Shown in pieces: positions 54,281 through 62,204 of a stretch of DNA of 64,000 bases. The stretch comes from Cupriavidus taiwanensis. Lineage in GTDB: Bacteria; Pseudomonadota; Gammaproteobacteria; Burkholderiales; Burkholderiaceae. The notes below the pieces were generated by a model. The model searched no databases, had not been told where the DNA came from, and saw nothing but the letters and a program-made list of their open reading frames with translations. Location of the stretch: the NCBI RefSeq assembly GCF_900250075.1, contig NZ_LT977071.1, forward strand, positions 2,251,901 to 2,315,900. The letters are read 5' to 3'. Position numbers and translations under genes: made by a program. How positions within the stretch are numbered: the stretch's first letter is position 1; the number at the start of each line of letters is the position of its first letter.

Positions 54281-55156
54281 ATGTCCGCTACCGTCCAACG
54301 CATCGAGCCGCCGCCGCATGCCCCCGCGGCGTCCGCGGCCGCACCAAGCCGCCCCATGAAGACCGTGTCGGGCTACCGCCTGCCTGGCGAAGGGTCCAGC
54401 TCGCGCATTTCCACCATCACCGTGGTGCTGCTGCTGGCGCTGTGGTGGCTGGCCAGCCACCTGCGCTGGCTGCCGCCGCTGTTCCTGCCCACGCCCGAGT
54501 CGATCTTCACCGCCTTTATCGATGCCTGGCAGGGCAACCTGCAGGGCGGCCAGCCGCTGACCGAGCATTTCGCGGCGAGCATGCTGCGCGTGTTCGGCGC
54601 CTTCGCGCTGGCGGTCGCCACCGCGGTGCCGATCGGCGTGATGATGGGCGTGTCGCGCATCGCCCGCGGCATCTTCGATCCGCCGATCGAGTTCTACCGC
54701 CCGCTGCCGCCGCTGGCCTACCTGCCGCTGATCGTGATCTGGTTCGGCATCGACGAGACCTCCAAGGTGCTGCTGATCTTCCTGGCCTGCTTCGCGCCGC
54801 TGGCGATGTCGGCGCAGGCAGGGGTGCGCTCGGTCACGATCGAGCAGATCAACGCCGCCTATTCGATGGGCGCGAGCCCGTGGCAGGTGGTGCGCCATGT
54901 GGTGATCCCGGCGGCGCTGCCCGATATCCTGACCGGCATGCGCATCGCCATCGGCTTCGGCTGGACCACGCTGGTCGCCGCCGAGATGGTCGCGGCCACG
55001 GCCGGGCTGGGCCAGATGGTGCTCAATGCCTCCAACTTCCTGCGCACCGACGTGGTGATCATGGGCATCGTGCTGATCGGGCTGATCGCCTATGTGTTCG
55101 ACCTGCTGATGCGCAAGCTGGCCAAGTGGCTGGTGCCCTGGAAGGGCAGGATGTGA
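54281..55156 (+). CDS. tauC: taurine ABC transporter permease
   Basis: A 291-residue inner-membrane permease with a 45-residue proline/alanine-rich N-terminal tail and about six membrane segments. The EAA loop that docks on TauB is visible in INAAYSMGASPWQVVRHVVI and PAALPDILTGMRIAIGFGW. It completes the tauABC importer. The extended N-terminal tail differs from the E. coli protein. Confidence 0.92.
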   Translation: MSATVQRIEPPPHAPAASAAAPSRPMKTVSGYRLPGEGSSSRISTITVVLLLALWWLASHLRWLPPLFLPTPESIFTAFIDAWQGNLQGGQPLTEHFAASMLRVFGAFALAVATAVPIGVMMGVSRIARGIFDPPIEFYRPLPPLAYLPLIVIWFGIDETSKVLLIFLACFAPLAMSAQAGVRSVTIEQINAAYSMGASPWQVVRHVVIPAALPDILTGMRIAIGFGWTTLVAAEMVAATAGLGQMVLNASNFLRTDVVIMGIVLIGLIAYVFDLLMRKLAKWLVPWKGRM

Positions 55157-55250
55157 TGCCGGCGGCCCCGCGGCAAGCCTGCGGGGCCGTTGCGCTGTAA
55201 CATGGCGGGGACCTCGCCGGCCGTGGCCCGGCGACTCCTGCAAGCCCGCC

Positions 55251-55595
55251 ATGAACCGCTGCCCTTCCCTCTCCCCCCTCGCCCGCCTTTGCGTGGTCGC
55301 AGCCGGCCTGCTCAGCCTGGGCAGCGCCCGGGCCACCGATATCGATTGCGACCCGTCCGCCAGACCGGCCGTCGCCACCCAGGCGCAGCGGCTGGTCTGC
55401 GAATCCGCGCTGTTTTCCATGGGCTACCAGCGCATTTACGCCGACCAGCAACGGCTGCTCAAGGCGGGCGCCATCACCGACGCAGACATCGCCGCGTTCC
55501 GAAACAAGCGTGACCGTTGCGACACGGCCGCCTGCCTGGACGCCGTGTTCCGGGAGTGGCGGGCCTTCGCGGCCCAGGCCCGCGCCAGGCCGTAG
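55251..55595 (+). CDS. small secreted protein, LprI-like N-terminal pattern
   Basis: A 114-residue protein with a signal peptide (cleavage near ARAT, about residue 29). The mature part has four cysteines (DIDC, RLVCES, DRCDTAACLD) and resembles the cysteine pattern of LprI/DUF1311-type lysozyme-inhibitor-like proteins, which are disulfide-bonded in the periplasm. Family membership is tentative. It lies between tauC and proQ, in the same direction. Confidence 0.65.
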   Translation: MNRCPSLSPLARLCVVAAGLLSLGSARATDIDCDPSARPAVATQAQRLVCESALFSMGYQRIYADQQRLLKAGAITDADIAAFRNKRDRCDTAACLDAVFREWRAFAAQARARP

Positions 55596-55694
55596 GCGCC
55601 GTGTGCTGCGCCCGCTGCAAAAGCCGCCCGACGCCGCCGGGTATGCCCCCCTCCCGGCCTTGATACAATCCCGGTTCACACAACGGCAGACATC

Positions 55695-56414
55695 ATGGGC
55701 TTCGAACAACTGGCAGCACTCAGGGACCAACTCGCCAAGAAGGCGGCCGCCGAATCCAGGAAGGGCGAGCGCAAGGGCCCGCGCCAAGGCGCGACCGGCG
55801 GCGCCACCGGCGACGCATCGAAGGGCACGTCCAAGGGCGCATCCAAGGGCGCGCCGAAGCGCCCCCGTGACGGCGAGCGTGCCGGCGCCGGCGCGGACAC
55901 GCCCGCGGGCGCCAAGGGCCGCCGCGCGGCGCCTGCCGCGGCGCCGGCCAAGCAGGTCGATCCGGTGGTGCATTCCATTGCCCGGCTGCAGAAGCACTTC
56001 CCCAAGGCCTTCCCCAAGAACCCGGCACCCAAGGTGCCGCTGAAGATCGGCACCTTCGAAGACCTGACCCAGCACGCCGGCAAGCTCGGCCTGGACGAGG
56101 CCGAGCTGCGCGAGGCAATCCGCACGTGGTGCAGCGGCGCGCGCTACTGGTCGTGCATGGTGGAAGGCGCCAAGCGGCTGGACCTGGATGGCAACGAGGC
56201 CGGCGTGGTCACGCTGGCGGATGCCAAGCGCGCCCAGCAACTGAAGGCGCGCCGCGCCGGCGCCGCACGCCAGAAGGCCAAGGCTGCAGCGCCTGCAGCG
56301 ACAGCCGCTCCTGCAGCTCCTGCCGCGCCGGCCGCGGCGGAGTCGAACGAGGCGCCTGGCGAGGCGCAGGCACCGGCAACGCCGGCTACGCCTGATACCC
56401 CGGAAACGCCCTGA
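55695..56414 (+). CDS. proQ: ProQ/FinO family RNA chaperone
   Basis: A 239-residue protein. The ProQ/FinO RNA-binding domain occupies about residues 93-175, with FPKAFPKNPAPKVPLKIGTF and the later AIRTWCSGARYWSCMVEGA. It is flanked by a basic low-complexity N-terminal region with repeated KGTSKGASKGAPK units and an alanine/proline-rich C-terminal tail. Such proteins bind structured RNAs and small RNAs. Codon use is native. It ends at a shared hairpin with the acyl-CoA dehydrogenase gene. Confidence 0.88.
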   Translation: MGFEQLAALRDQLAKKAAAESRKGERKGPRQGATGGATGDASKGTSKGASKGAPKRPRDGERAGAGADTPAGAKGRRAAPAAAPAKQVDPVVHSIARLQKHFPKAFPKNPAPKVPLKIGTFEDLTQHAGKLGLDEAELREAIRTWCSGARYWSCMVEGAKRLDLDGNEAGVVTLADAKRAQQLKARRAGAARQKAKAAAPAATAAPAAPAAPAAAESNEAPGEAQAPATPATPDTPETP

Positions 56415-56418
56415 TCCG

Positions 56419-56440
56419 CGCCGCCGGCCGTCCGGCGGCG
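56419..56440. terminator. bidirectional hairpin between convergent genes
   Basis: CGCCGCCGG, a 4-nt CCGT loop and CCGGCGGCG form a perfect 9-bp stem. It sits exactly between the proQ stop (56414) and the acyl-CoA dehydrogenase stop (56442), as expected for a two-way terminator. No U-tract is present on either side. Confidence 0.6.
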
Positions 56441-56441
56441 C

Positions 56442-57581
56442 CTATCCGAGCACCGCGCGCGCGATCACCGTCCGCTGGATTTCCGACGAGCCCTCGTAGA
56501 TGCGCAGGATGCGCGCATCGCGCACCAGGCGCTCCAGCGGCATTTCGCGCGTGAAGCCGTAGCCGCCGTGGATCTGCAGCGCGGCATCGGTGACGAATCC
56601 CACCATCTCCGAGGCATAGAGCTTGGCCATCGACGCCTGCTCGGTAAAGGGCTCGCCGTCGCGACGCCGCGCCGCGGCCTGCAGCGTCAGCAGCCAGGCT
56701 GCCTCCAGCCGCGTGCGCATGTCCGCGAACATCCATTGCAGGCCCTGCTTGCGCGCCAGCGGCTCGCCGCCCACCTGGCGCTGCCGGGCCCAGTCCACGG
56801 CGCAGGCCAGCGCGGCCTCGGCAATGCCGAGGCTGGTGGCAGCAACGTCGAGCCGGCTGTTGTCGAGTACCTTCATCGCGGTGCGGAATCCCGTGCCCTC
56901 CGGCCCGAGCCGGTTGGCGGCGGGCACGAAGCAGTCGAGCGCCACCTCATGGGCCGGGGCGCCGTGGATGCCCATCAGTTTCTCGGCTGGCGCCACCTGC
57001 ACGCCGTCGCTGCGGCGGTCCACCACGAAGGCGCTGATGCCGCGCGTGCCCGCCGCCGGGTCGGTCTTGGCATAGACCACGATAAAGTCCGCCGCGTCGG
57101 CGTTGGAGATAAAGTGCTTGACCCCGCGCAGCCGGTAGCCATCGCCTTCCGGCATGGCGCGCGTGGCCATGTCGGCCGGGTTGGACCCGGCGCGCGGCTC
57201 GGTCAGCGCGAAGGCGCCCAGCCGCGTGCCGGCCGCCGCGTCGGGCAGGTAGCGTGCACGCTGGCTGTCGTCGCCGCCGATCAGGATGGAATCGGTGGCC
57301 AGGTAGTGCGCGCCGAGCATCGATGACGTCGACGCGCAGGCCTTGGCAACCTCCACCAGCGACAGGATCAGCGCCACCGGCGAAGTTTCCGTGCCGCCCC
57401 AGCGTTCCGGCAGGTTCATCCCCATCAGGCCGAGTTCGGCCAGTTGCGGCACATAGCGCGTGGTGGACGTTTCCGCGCGGTCCACTTCGGCCGCCTTTGG
57501 CGCCAGTTCGCTCTGCGCGAAGCGGCCGATGGCATCGGCGATTTCCAGGTCGCCCGGCTCGACGCCCAAACGTTTAAGCAT
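56442..57581 (-). CDS. acyl-CoA dehydrogenase
   Basis: A 379-residue flavoprotein of the acyl-CoA dehydrogenase family. FAD and substrate motifs include LGAFALTEPRAGSNPADMA, KHFISNADAADFIVVYAKT and the late QIHGGYGFTREMPLERLVRD; the terminal RIYEGSSEIQRTVIAR is characteristic. It would introduce a double bond into the acyl-CoA made by the CoA-transferase, whose stop it overlaps by 8 bp. The start at 57581 is chosen because the conserved alignment starts there. Substrate unknown. Confidence 0.9.
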   Translation of the reverse strand: MLKRLGVEPGDLEIADAIGRFAQSELAPKAAEVDRAETSTTRYVPQLAELGLMGMNLPERWGGTETSPVALILSLVEVAKACASTSSMLGAHYLATDSILIGGDDSQRARYLPDAAAGTRLGAFALTEPRAGSNPADMATRAMPEGDGYRLRGVKHFISNADAADFIVVYAKTDPAAGTRGISAFVVDRRSDGVQVAPAEKLMGIHGAPAHEVALDCFVPAANRLGPEGTGFRTAMKVLDNSRLDVAATSLGIAEAALACAVDWARQRQVGGEPLARKQGLQWMFADMRTRLEAAWLLTLQAAARRRDGEPFTEQASMAKLYASEMVGFVTDAALQIHGGYGFTREMPLERLVRDARILRIYEGSSEIQRTVIARAVLG

Positions 57582-58791
57582 GTTGTGTCTCCTTGCTGAA
57601 ATCGTGCGCGGCCAGGATGGCCCCGGTGTGCTGCCCCAACTCAGGCGCGGGCGTGACACGGTTGGGGCCATAGCCCGAGAACTTCACCGGCTGCGACGGC
57701 AGCCGCACCGTGCTTCCATCCGGCCCGGCCACTTCGGTCAGCAGGCCGCGATGGACGGCCTGTTCGCTCTCCAGCGCCTGCCTGACATTGCGGATCGGCG
57801 CGACCGGAATGCCCGCCGCGCCCAGCAGGCGGTTCACCTCGGCGACGGAGCGGCCTGACGACCATGCTTCCAGGCCCGCGCGCAGCGCGGGCTCGAAGCG
57901 GCAGCGCGATTCGTCATCGGCAAAGCGCGGGTCGTGCGCCATCTCCGGACAGCCGATGGTCTCGGCCAGCGTGTGGAACAGCTTGTTGTTGAGCACCGCC
58001 ACCACGTAGAAGCCATCCGCGGCGCGGTACACGCCAAACGGCGCGGACGAGGGATGGCGGTTGCCCACCCGTTGCGGCGCCCGCCCGGTGGCGGCATAGC
58101 GCGCCACCAGGGTCGCGCTCAGGCTCAGCGTGGCGTCGAACATCGACACATCGACATGCGTGCCGCGCCCGTTCTTTGCGCGCGCCAGCAGCGCGGCCAG
58201 CACGCCCCATGAGGCGAAGAGCCCGCTGACCGCATCGGAGACCGCCTCGCCAAGCATGGTCGGCGCGCCGTCCGGCGCGCCGGTGGCGTCCATCAGCCCG
58301 CACATCGCCTGCAGGATGATGTCGTAGGCCGGCCGGTGCGATTCCGGCCCGGTCTGGCCGAAGCCCGACACGCTGGCGTAGACCAGCGACGGATTCAGGG
58401 CCCGCAGCGCCTCGTAGCCGATGCCGAGCTTGTCCGCCACGCCAGGGCGGAAGTTCTCCACCACCACGTCGGCGCGCTCGCACAGCTTGCGCGCCAGTTC
58501 CAGCCCCGCTGCGGTCTTCAGGTCGATGACGATGCTCTGCTTGTTGCGGTTCATCGCCGCGAACAACCCGCTCCTGCCATCGACGAAGGGCCCGACGGCG
58601 CGGTAGTCGTCGCCGCCCGGCGGCTCGACCTTGATCACCTCGGCGCCGAGGTCGCCCAGCAGCGCCGTGCAGTAAGGGCCGGCCAGCACCCGCGAAAAGT
58701 CGATCACGCGGATGCCGGCCAGCGGCAGGTCGGAATGGTTGGAATCGCTGGAAGGGTCCAAGGCTTGCTCCTCGATGGCTTGCAAGCGCAT
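57574..58791 (-). CDS. CaiB/BaiF family CoA-transferase
   Basis: A 405-residue class III CoA-transferase. The motifs AGIRVIDFSRVLAGPYCTAL, IKVEPPGGDDYRAVGPFV and VVENFRPGVADKLGIGYEA are clear. It is first in a two-gene operon with acyl-CoA dehydrogenase and divergent from a LysR gene, with an 86-bp gap. The pair would activate and dehydrogenate a carboxylic acid. It is the third such transferase in the window. Confidence 0.9.
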   Translation of the reverse strand: MRLQAIEEQALDPSSDSNHSDLPLAGIRVIDFSRVLAGPYCTALLGDLGAEVIKVEPPGGDDYRAVGPFVDGRSGLFAAMNRNKQSIVIDLKTAAGLELARKLCERADVVVENFRPGVADKLGIGYEALRALNPSLVYASVSGFGQTGPESHRPAYDIILQAMCGLMDATGAPDGAPTMLGEAVSDAVSGLFASWGVLAALLARAKNGRGTHVDVSMFDATLSLSATLVARYAATGRAPQRVGNRHPSSAPFGVYRAADGFYVVAVLNNKLFHTLAETIGCPEMAHDPRFADDESRCRFEPALRAGLEAWSSGRSVAEVNRLLGAAGIPVAPIRNVRQALESEQAVHRGLLTEVAGPDGSTVRLPSQPVKFSGYGPNRVTPAPELGQHTGAILAAHDFSKETQHA

Positions 58792-58877
58792 GGGCTTGCG
58801 TTTCAGTGCCTAGATTCTGCGCAGCGCAAGCTATCAAGTAAAATATGGAATTCGACTAGCGCCTATAGGATTTCCTG

Positions 58878-59813
58878 ATGCCTGTCTCCCGCATCTCGCT
58901 GCGGCGGTTGCGCTACTTCGCCGCGACCGCGGAAACCGGCAGCACCACGGCGGCGGCGCGGCTGCTGAACGTGTCGCAGCCGTCCATCTCCGTGGCCATC
59001 CGCGAGCTGGAGACGCTGTTCGAGGAAGCCCTGTTCGCCCGCGACGCCGGCGCGCGCATGACCCTGACCCGCTTCGGCGCGCGCAAGCTGGCGGAAGCGC
59101 GCCACATCCTGGGCGCGGCCACGGCGTTTGAAGTCGACAAGCGCGGCGACGGCGCGGCCGGCGAAGTGCAGCTCGGGGTGTTCCGCACGCTGGCGCCGGT
59201 CTACCTGCCGGTGGTGCTGCGCATGGCGCGCGAGCGTTATCCGAACCTGGCGGTGCGTTTTGTCGAGGGCGACCTGGCCCAGCTGGAAGACTGGCTGCAT
59301 GGCGGGCAGATCGAACTGGCGCTGAGCTACGACGTCGGCATGCCCGAGGACCTCGAGCGCGAACGGCTGGCCGAGCTGCGGCCCTACGGCCTGGTGCCCG
59401 CCGGCTCGCGGCTGGCACGGCGCCGTGGCAGCATCTCGCTGCACGACCTGGCCCAGGAGCCGCTGATCCTGATCGACCTGCCGCACAGCCGCGAATTCCT
59501 GATGGCGCCGTTCTGGCAATACGGGCTGCAGCCCGAGGTGCGCTACCGCGCGACCTCGCTGGAGCTGGCGCGCGGCATGGTGGCCAACGGCCTGGGCGTG
59601 GCGCTGCTGATCACGCAGGCACCCGCATCATCCCAGATCGCCGCCGTGGTGGAAAAACCGATACGCGAAGAGACCGTGCGCCAGCCGCTGGTGATCGCCC
59701 GCGCGGCGCGCGCCACGCGGTCCCGTGCGTCGGAACTGCTGGCCGAATGCGTGCGCGCCGCCGTGGCGGAGGCAACCGCCGCCTCGGCCCGTGCGCGCCC
59801 CCGCGCTTCCTGA
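58878..59813 (+). CDS. LysR family regulator
   Basis: A 311-residue LysR regulator. HTH residues about 8-65 (STTAAARLLNVSQPSISVAI) are followed by the co-inducer domain. It is divergent from the CoA-transferase/acyl-CoA dehydrogenase operon, 86 bp apart, and probably activates it. The intervening AT-rich TATCAAGTAAAATATGG near 58833 is the likely promoter overlap. Effector unknown. Confidence 0.9.
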   Translation: MPVSRISLRRLRYFAATAETGSTTAAARLLNVSQPSISVAIRELETLFEEALFARDAGARMTLTRFGARKLAEARHILGAATAFEVDKRGDGAAGEVQLGVFRTLAPVYLPVVLRMARERYPNLAVRFVEGDLAQLEDWLHGGQIELALSYDVGMPEDLERERLAELRPYGLVPAGSRLARRRGSISLHDLAQEPLILIDLPHSREFLMAPFWQYGLQPEVRYRATSLELARGMVANGLGVALLITQAPASSQIAAVVEKPIREETVRQPLVIARAARATRSRASELLAECVRAAVAEATAASARARPRAS

Positions 59814-59871
59814 GCCCGGCTACCGCGGGCGCGACTGTGGTAGCGTGGCGCTTTCCGCCTGGCTTGCTCCC

Positions 59872-60146
59872 ATGCCCGATTTCGACGCCGACGCCCTGAA
59901 CGGCTGGTCACCGTCACCATGCCCTTTGGCAAGCACAAAGGCACGCTGATCGCCGACCTGCCTGGCAATTACCTGAACTGGTTCGCGCGCGAAGGCTTTC
60001 CGCCGGGACAGATCGGCGCGCTGCTGGCGCTGATGCATGAACTGGATCACAACGGGCTGGCGTATTTGCTGAAGCCGTTGCGGGGCCACGTGTCAGCTAA
60101 ACCATTTTCTTGGTCGAGAATAAACGATATTGCTGGACTTTCTTGA
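59872..60146 (+). pseudogene. DUF3820 gene, frameshifted and fused to a mobile-element end
   Basis: The frame from 59919 reads MPFGKHKGTLIADLPGNYLN and on to LLKPLRG, a DUF3820 protein. The upstream ATG at 59872 reads MPDFDADALNG in a different frame. One missing base near 59900 (an extra C would restore reading into RLVTVTMPFG) would join them, so a deletion or sequencing error is likely. After LRG the frame runs 19 codons into TGTCAGC-started foreign DNA and stops at 60146. The native C-terminus of this family ends close to PLRG, so insertion hit the extreme 3' end. Function of DUF3820 is unknown; about 75 residues. Confidence 0.65.
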
Positions 60147-60225
60147 GGGGCCGGGTGCAGAGCCCGTCTCTAACGTAAAGCGTATCGCTTGATTTCATGT
60201 ACAAAATAAAGCATTTCATTGGATT
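60091..60225 (+). mobile_element. putative Tn7-like/TniA-type transposon left end
   Basis: The sequence begins TGTCAGC at 60091. Four 19-bp direct repeats follow at 60098 (TAAACCATTTTCTTGGTCG), 60121 (TAAACGATATTGCTGGACT), 60176 (TAAAGCGTATCGCTTGATT) and 60207 (TAAAGCATTTCATTGGATT). Eight columns are identical in all four; the consensus is TAAA-N3-T-N-T-N3-T-N-G-N3. The start offsets are 7, 30, 85 and 116 bases. A terminal TGT plus several dispersed transposase-binding repeats is the hallmark of Tn7-type left ends, where the first site abuts the terminus. The 5 bases before TGT are CCACG, a possible target duplication. No transposase is visible. Confidence 0.7.
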
Positions 60226-60458
60226 TCGCGCACAGCCATGACCGCAGTGCCTTATCGCATGCAGACCAGTGGCTGCCTGACGATTCGCTACCGGAGAATT
60301 CTTCTATGCGTGTACCCCGCTTTGAGTTCGAAGCTCAATGAGGGGCTGGGTCCGCTTGCTGCGCTCAACCTCAGGTCTGATAATCACGTGCCAGTGGTGC
60401 CATCCAGAGACAACCTATGACCGGTAGTGGCGTTGAGCAACGTTGAACCACCGCCGCT
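60147..60458. other. 312-bp gap inside the island
   Basis: It contains the third and fourth 19-bp repeats (60176 and 60207) and then 230 bp without a convincing gene. A 60-codon open frame at 60238-60420 has no ribosome site and no recognisable family, so it is not called. Nothing else is seen. Confidence 0.4.
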
Positions 60459-61421
60459 CTACCTTTGATATTGGCCATTCCAGTAGATGTGGTCAAAGGA
60501 ATCAATGAGGAGCTCAAATTTTTCATCCAGAGCCACAGGCAGGCCATATGCATACCACTCGACGTCTCGGTCAACTGTAGCAAGTTGTTCCATCTCTTCC
60601 AGTGCTCGCAAATGGCTGGTTGGAGCGTCAGGTGCTAGGCTTCTGCTAACTTTGACCTCAAAGGGTGCGATGCCGCTTAACGGCTTGGGCCAAGAATCCA
60701 CGTCCTTTATAACCAAGTAGTCGCCTTCGGCCCGAATCTTCCCGGAGCCGTAGTACACGCGTTCCTCGCCGCGGGGCTTCAGCTTACTGCCTTGAAACGC
60801 ATTCCCATACGTCAGCCTCTGTCCATAAAGCGACAATGCATGTGCGTTGAGAGTTGTGCGGAAACTCTCGTTGTACTTGGCTGTCCCCCGTGTGAGGTTG
60901 GCTGTCACGGCTCGGTCATATGCATGCTTCCGAAGACGCTTGTAGGCCTGAATGATGGGCCGAAGCTGGGATGTGGTGTAGCGGCTCGATATAGTCTTGT
61001 CCGCAGCAATCAGCCTGCGACGCCGGGCAATTTCTGTCTCGTCTGGCGGCGGTCCGTCCCCATCGTCTCCAGGTTTGCGCACTCTGGACGCCTTCCGCCG
61101 CTTCACTAAAGCCTCGGGGAGTTCAATTTCTCCAACCACCGTTCGTTTCGGCTCGGCTGACGAGACAGTTTTGCCAACAGCTCCCTCTTCACCGGCCTCA
61201 CCATTGCATGAGCCTCGATGGGCAGTTTTGTTCGGCAACTTGAAATGGGGAGCCTTTACGCACTCTGTGACGATGCACCTGTCCTCGTATGGGACCTCGC
61301 AGAACGGGCATCTATAAGGGCCGTACGAATCGCCGGTCTCCTCAAAGATTTGCTTGAACTCCGACGCGCTACGCACATCCCCGTAGTTGTTCATCCCAAG
61401 CGAACTCAAACTGGCCTCCAT
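60459..61421 (-). CDS. island protein with N-terminal zinc-finger-like motif, unknown function
   Basis: A 320-residue protein. The N-terminus holds YRCPFCEVPYEDRC then CVKAPHF and AHRGSC, a Cys/His set like the CoiA-type or zinc-ribbon N-terminal modules of nucleic-acid proteins. A charged linker (about 85-130) follows, then a mixed domain with YGSGKIRAEGDYLVIKDVDS and FEVKVSRSL. Starts: ATG at 61421, TTG at 61409 with GGAGG five bases upstream, or ATG at 61394; the TTG has the best ribosome site. It is last in a set of minus-strand island genes. Not recognised; nuclease or defence functions are only guesses. Confidence 0.7.
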   Translation of the reverse strand: MEASLSSLGMNNYGDVRSASEFKQIFEETGDSYGPYRCPFCEVPYEDRCIVTECVKAPHFKLPNKTAHRGSCNGEAGEEGAVGKTVSSAEPKRTVVGEIELPEALVKRRKASRVRKPGDDGDGPPPDETEIARRRRLIAADKTISSRYTTSQLRPIIQAYKRLRKHAYDRAVTANLTRGTAKYNESFRTTLNAHALSLYGQRLTYGNAFQGSKLKPRGEERVYYGSGKIRAEGDYLVIKDVDSWPKPLSGIAPFEVKVSRSLAPDAPTSHLRALEEMEQLATVDRDVEWYAYGLPVALDEKFELLIDSFDHIYWNGQYQR

Positions 61422-61602
61422 TTACTGTCAAGGCGGGCCCAGAAAAGCTGTCCGCCTCCAAGGCCCAACTCGCGGGTAGCAATGCTCCGCAAGTGCAATA
61501 TCGGACGCTTCCTTTAAAATTTGAGTCAACTTTCAGCGCTAAGCACGCCGCCGCATCCCTGTCCTTCAGGGCAAAGCGAGATACTGTATATTCATACAGC
61601 AT
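61369..61602 (-). CDS. possible small island protein with CTC-type cysteines
   Basis: A 77-residue frame from an ATG at 61602 (a GTG at 61686 would add 28 residues). It contains YCTCGALLPASW and later GGQFEFAWDEQLRG. It overlaps the next gene by 53 bp and a LexA-like box covers its first codons, which weakens the call. It may instead be the 5' leader of the zinc-finger gene or part of it. No family recognised. Confidence 0.35.
   Translation of the reverse strand: MLYEYTVSRFALKDRDAAACLALKVDSNFKGSVRYCTCGALLPASWALEADSFSGPALTVNGGQFEFAWDEQLRGCA
61582..61601. promoter_or_regulatory. LexA-like box
   Basis: TACTGTATATTCATACAGCA contains CTGT-N8-ACAG with extended CTGTAT/ATACAG arms, the proteobacterial SOS-box form. 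It lies about 160-180 bp upstream of the zinc-finger gene start on the minus strand and over the first codons of a small frame. Twelve fixed positions make chance occurrence in the window unlikely. Whether a LexA binds it is untested. Confidence 0.5.
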
Positions 61603-61731
61603 CAATCTCGCTCGAGGCAATGCTCCCAGAAACCTGCGTATTTCCCGTTGTGCGGCGCTGCCGCGGAGCGGTAGCGGCTCGCACACTAGGGAGCAGCGCT
61701 GTGAAAACGCCCGATGCTCGCATACATACTC

Positions 61732-61938
61732 TTAGTGGACAGTCGTGGCTCCTACCGCGCACGCCCCCAACGTGATGTTGGTGGATTTGCAAGCTGGGCA
61801 TAGCGTGATGCCGGTGGAGACCACTCTGGTAGGCCGGGAACTAGCTATCCCGCCGGCGAGAGGTGTTGCTATCCCTGCAGAGGGCAACCAGGAACCGAAA
61901 ACAACTGGCTGCCCGCCGGACTCGCACTCAGCGCGCAA
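61732..61938 (-). CDS. possible small zinc-ribbon protein
   Basis: A 68-residue frame ending with TGITLCPACKSTNITLGACA, a plausible CxxC zinc-binding pair. The only start in reach is TTG at 61938, inside the end of the previous frame, with no clear ribosome site. It may be a real small protein in a chain of overlapping island genes or chance. No family recognised. Confidence 0.3.
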   Translation of the reverse strand: MRAECESGGQPVVFGSWLPSAGIATPLAGGIASSRPTRVVSTGITLCPACKSTNITLGACAVGATTVH

Positions 61939-62173
61939 TGGAGGTTAGCTCTGCCAAGACAGTGTCCTTGAACGACTCAAAGACGACCCAGTTGTTGAAC
62001 TGAGCGCTCCAGTAACCCCAGCCGCGGCAAATCGGCTCTACGAGCTCGCGAACTGGCTCGCAGATGGGATGGAAGACCGCGATGTTGTTTATCGGCAATT
62101 CCCGAACTCGCACTACGACACCCAGCACCGAAAACGTCCATACTCCGTCTCGCTGAAACATATGACCCTCCAT
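61928..62173 (-). CDS. small island protein of unknown function
   Basis: An 81-residue frame from the ATG at 62173 (a start at 62200 would add nine). It reads MEGHMFQRDGVWTFSVLGVV and later CRGWGYWSAQFNNWVVFESF, with an aromatic-rich core and coding-like composition. Its start is 32-68 bp from the divergent membrane gene. It opens the minus-strand island set. Not recognised. Confidence 0.45.
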   Translation of the reverse strand: MEGHMFQRDGVWTFSVLGVVVRVRELPINNIAVFHPICEPVRELVEPICRGWGYWSAQFNNWVVFESFKDTVLAELTSIAR

Positions 62174-62204
62174 CGTTGAAAGAGAGGTCAGGCTAGTCAT
62201 CGAG

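Noticed and set aside
60238..60420. 60-codon plus-strand frame in the island
   Set aside because: There is no ribosome site, no recognisable motif and no coding-like composition, and it lies next to the transposon-end repeats.
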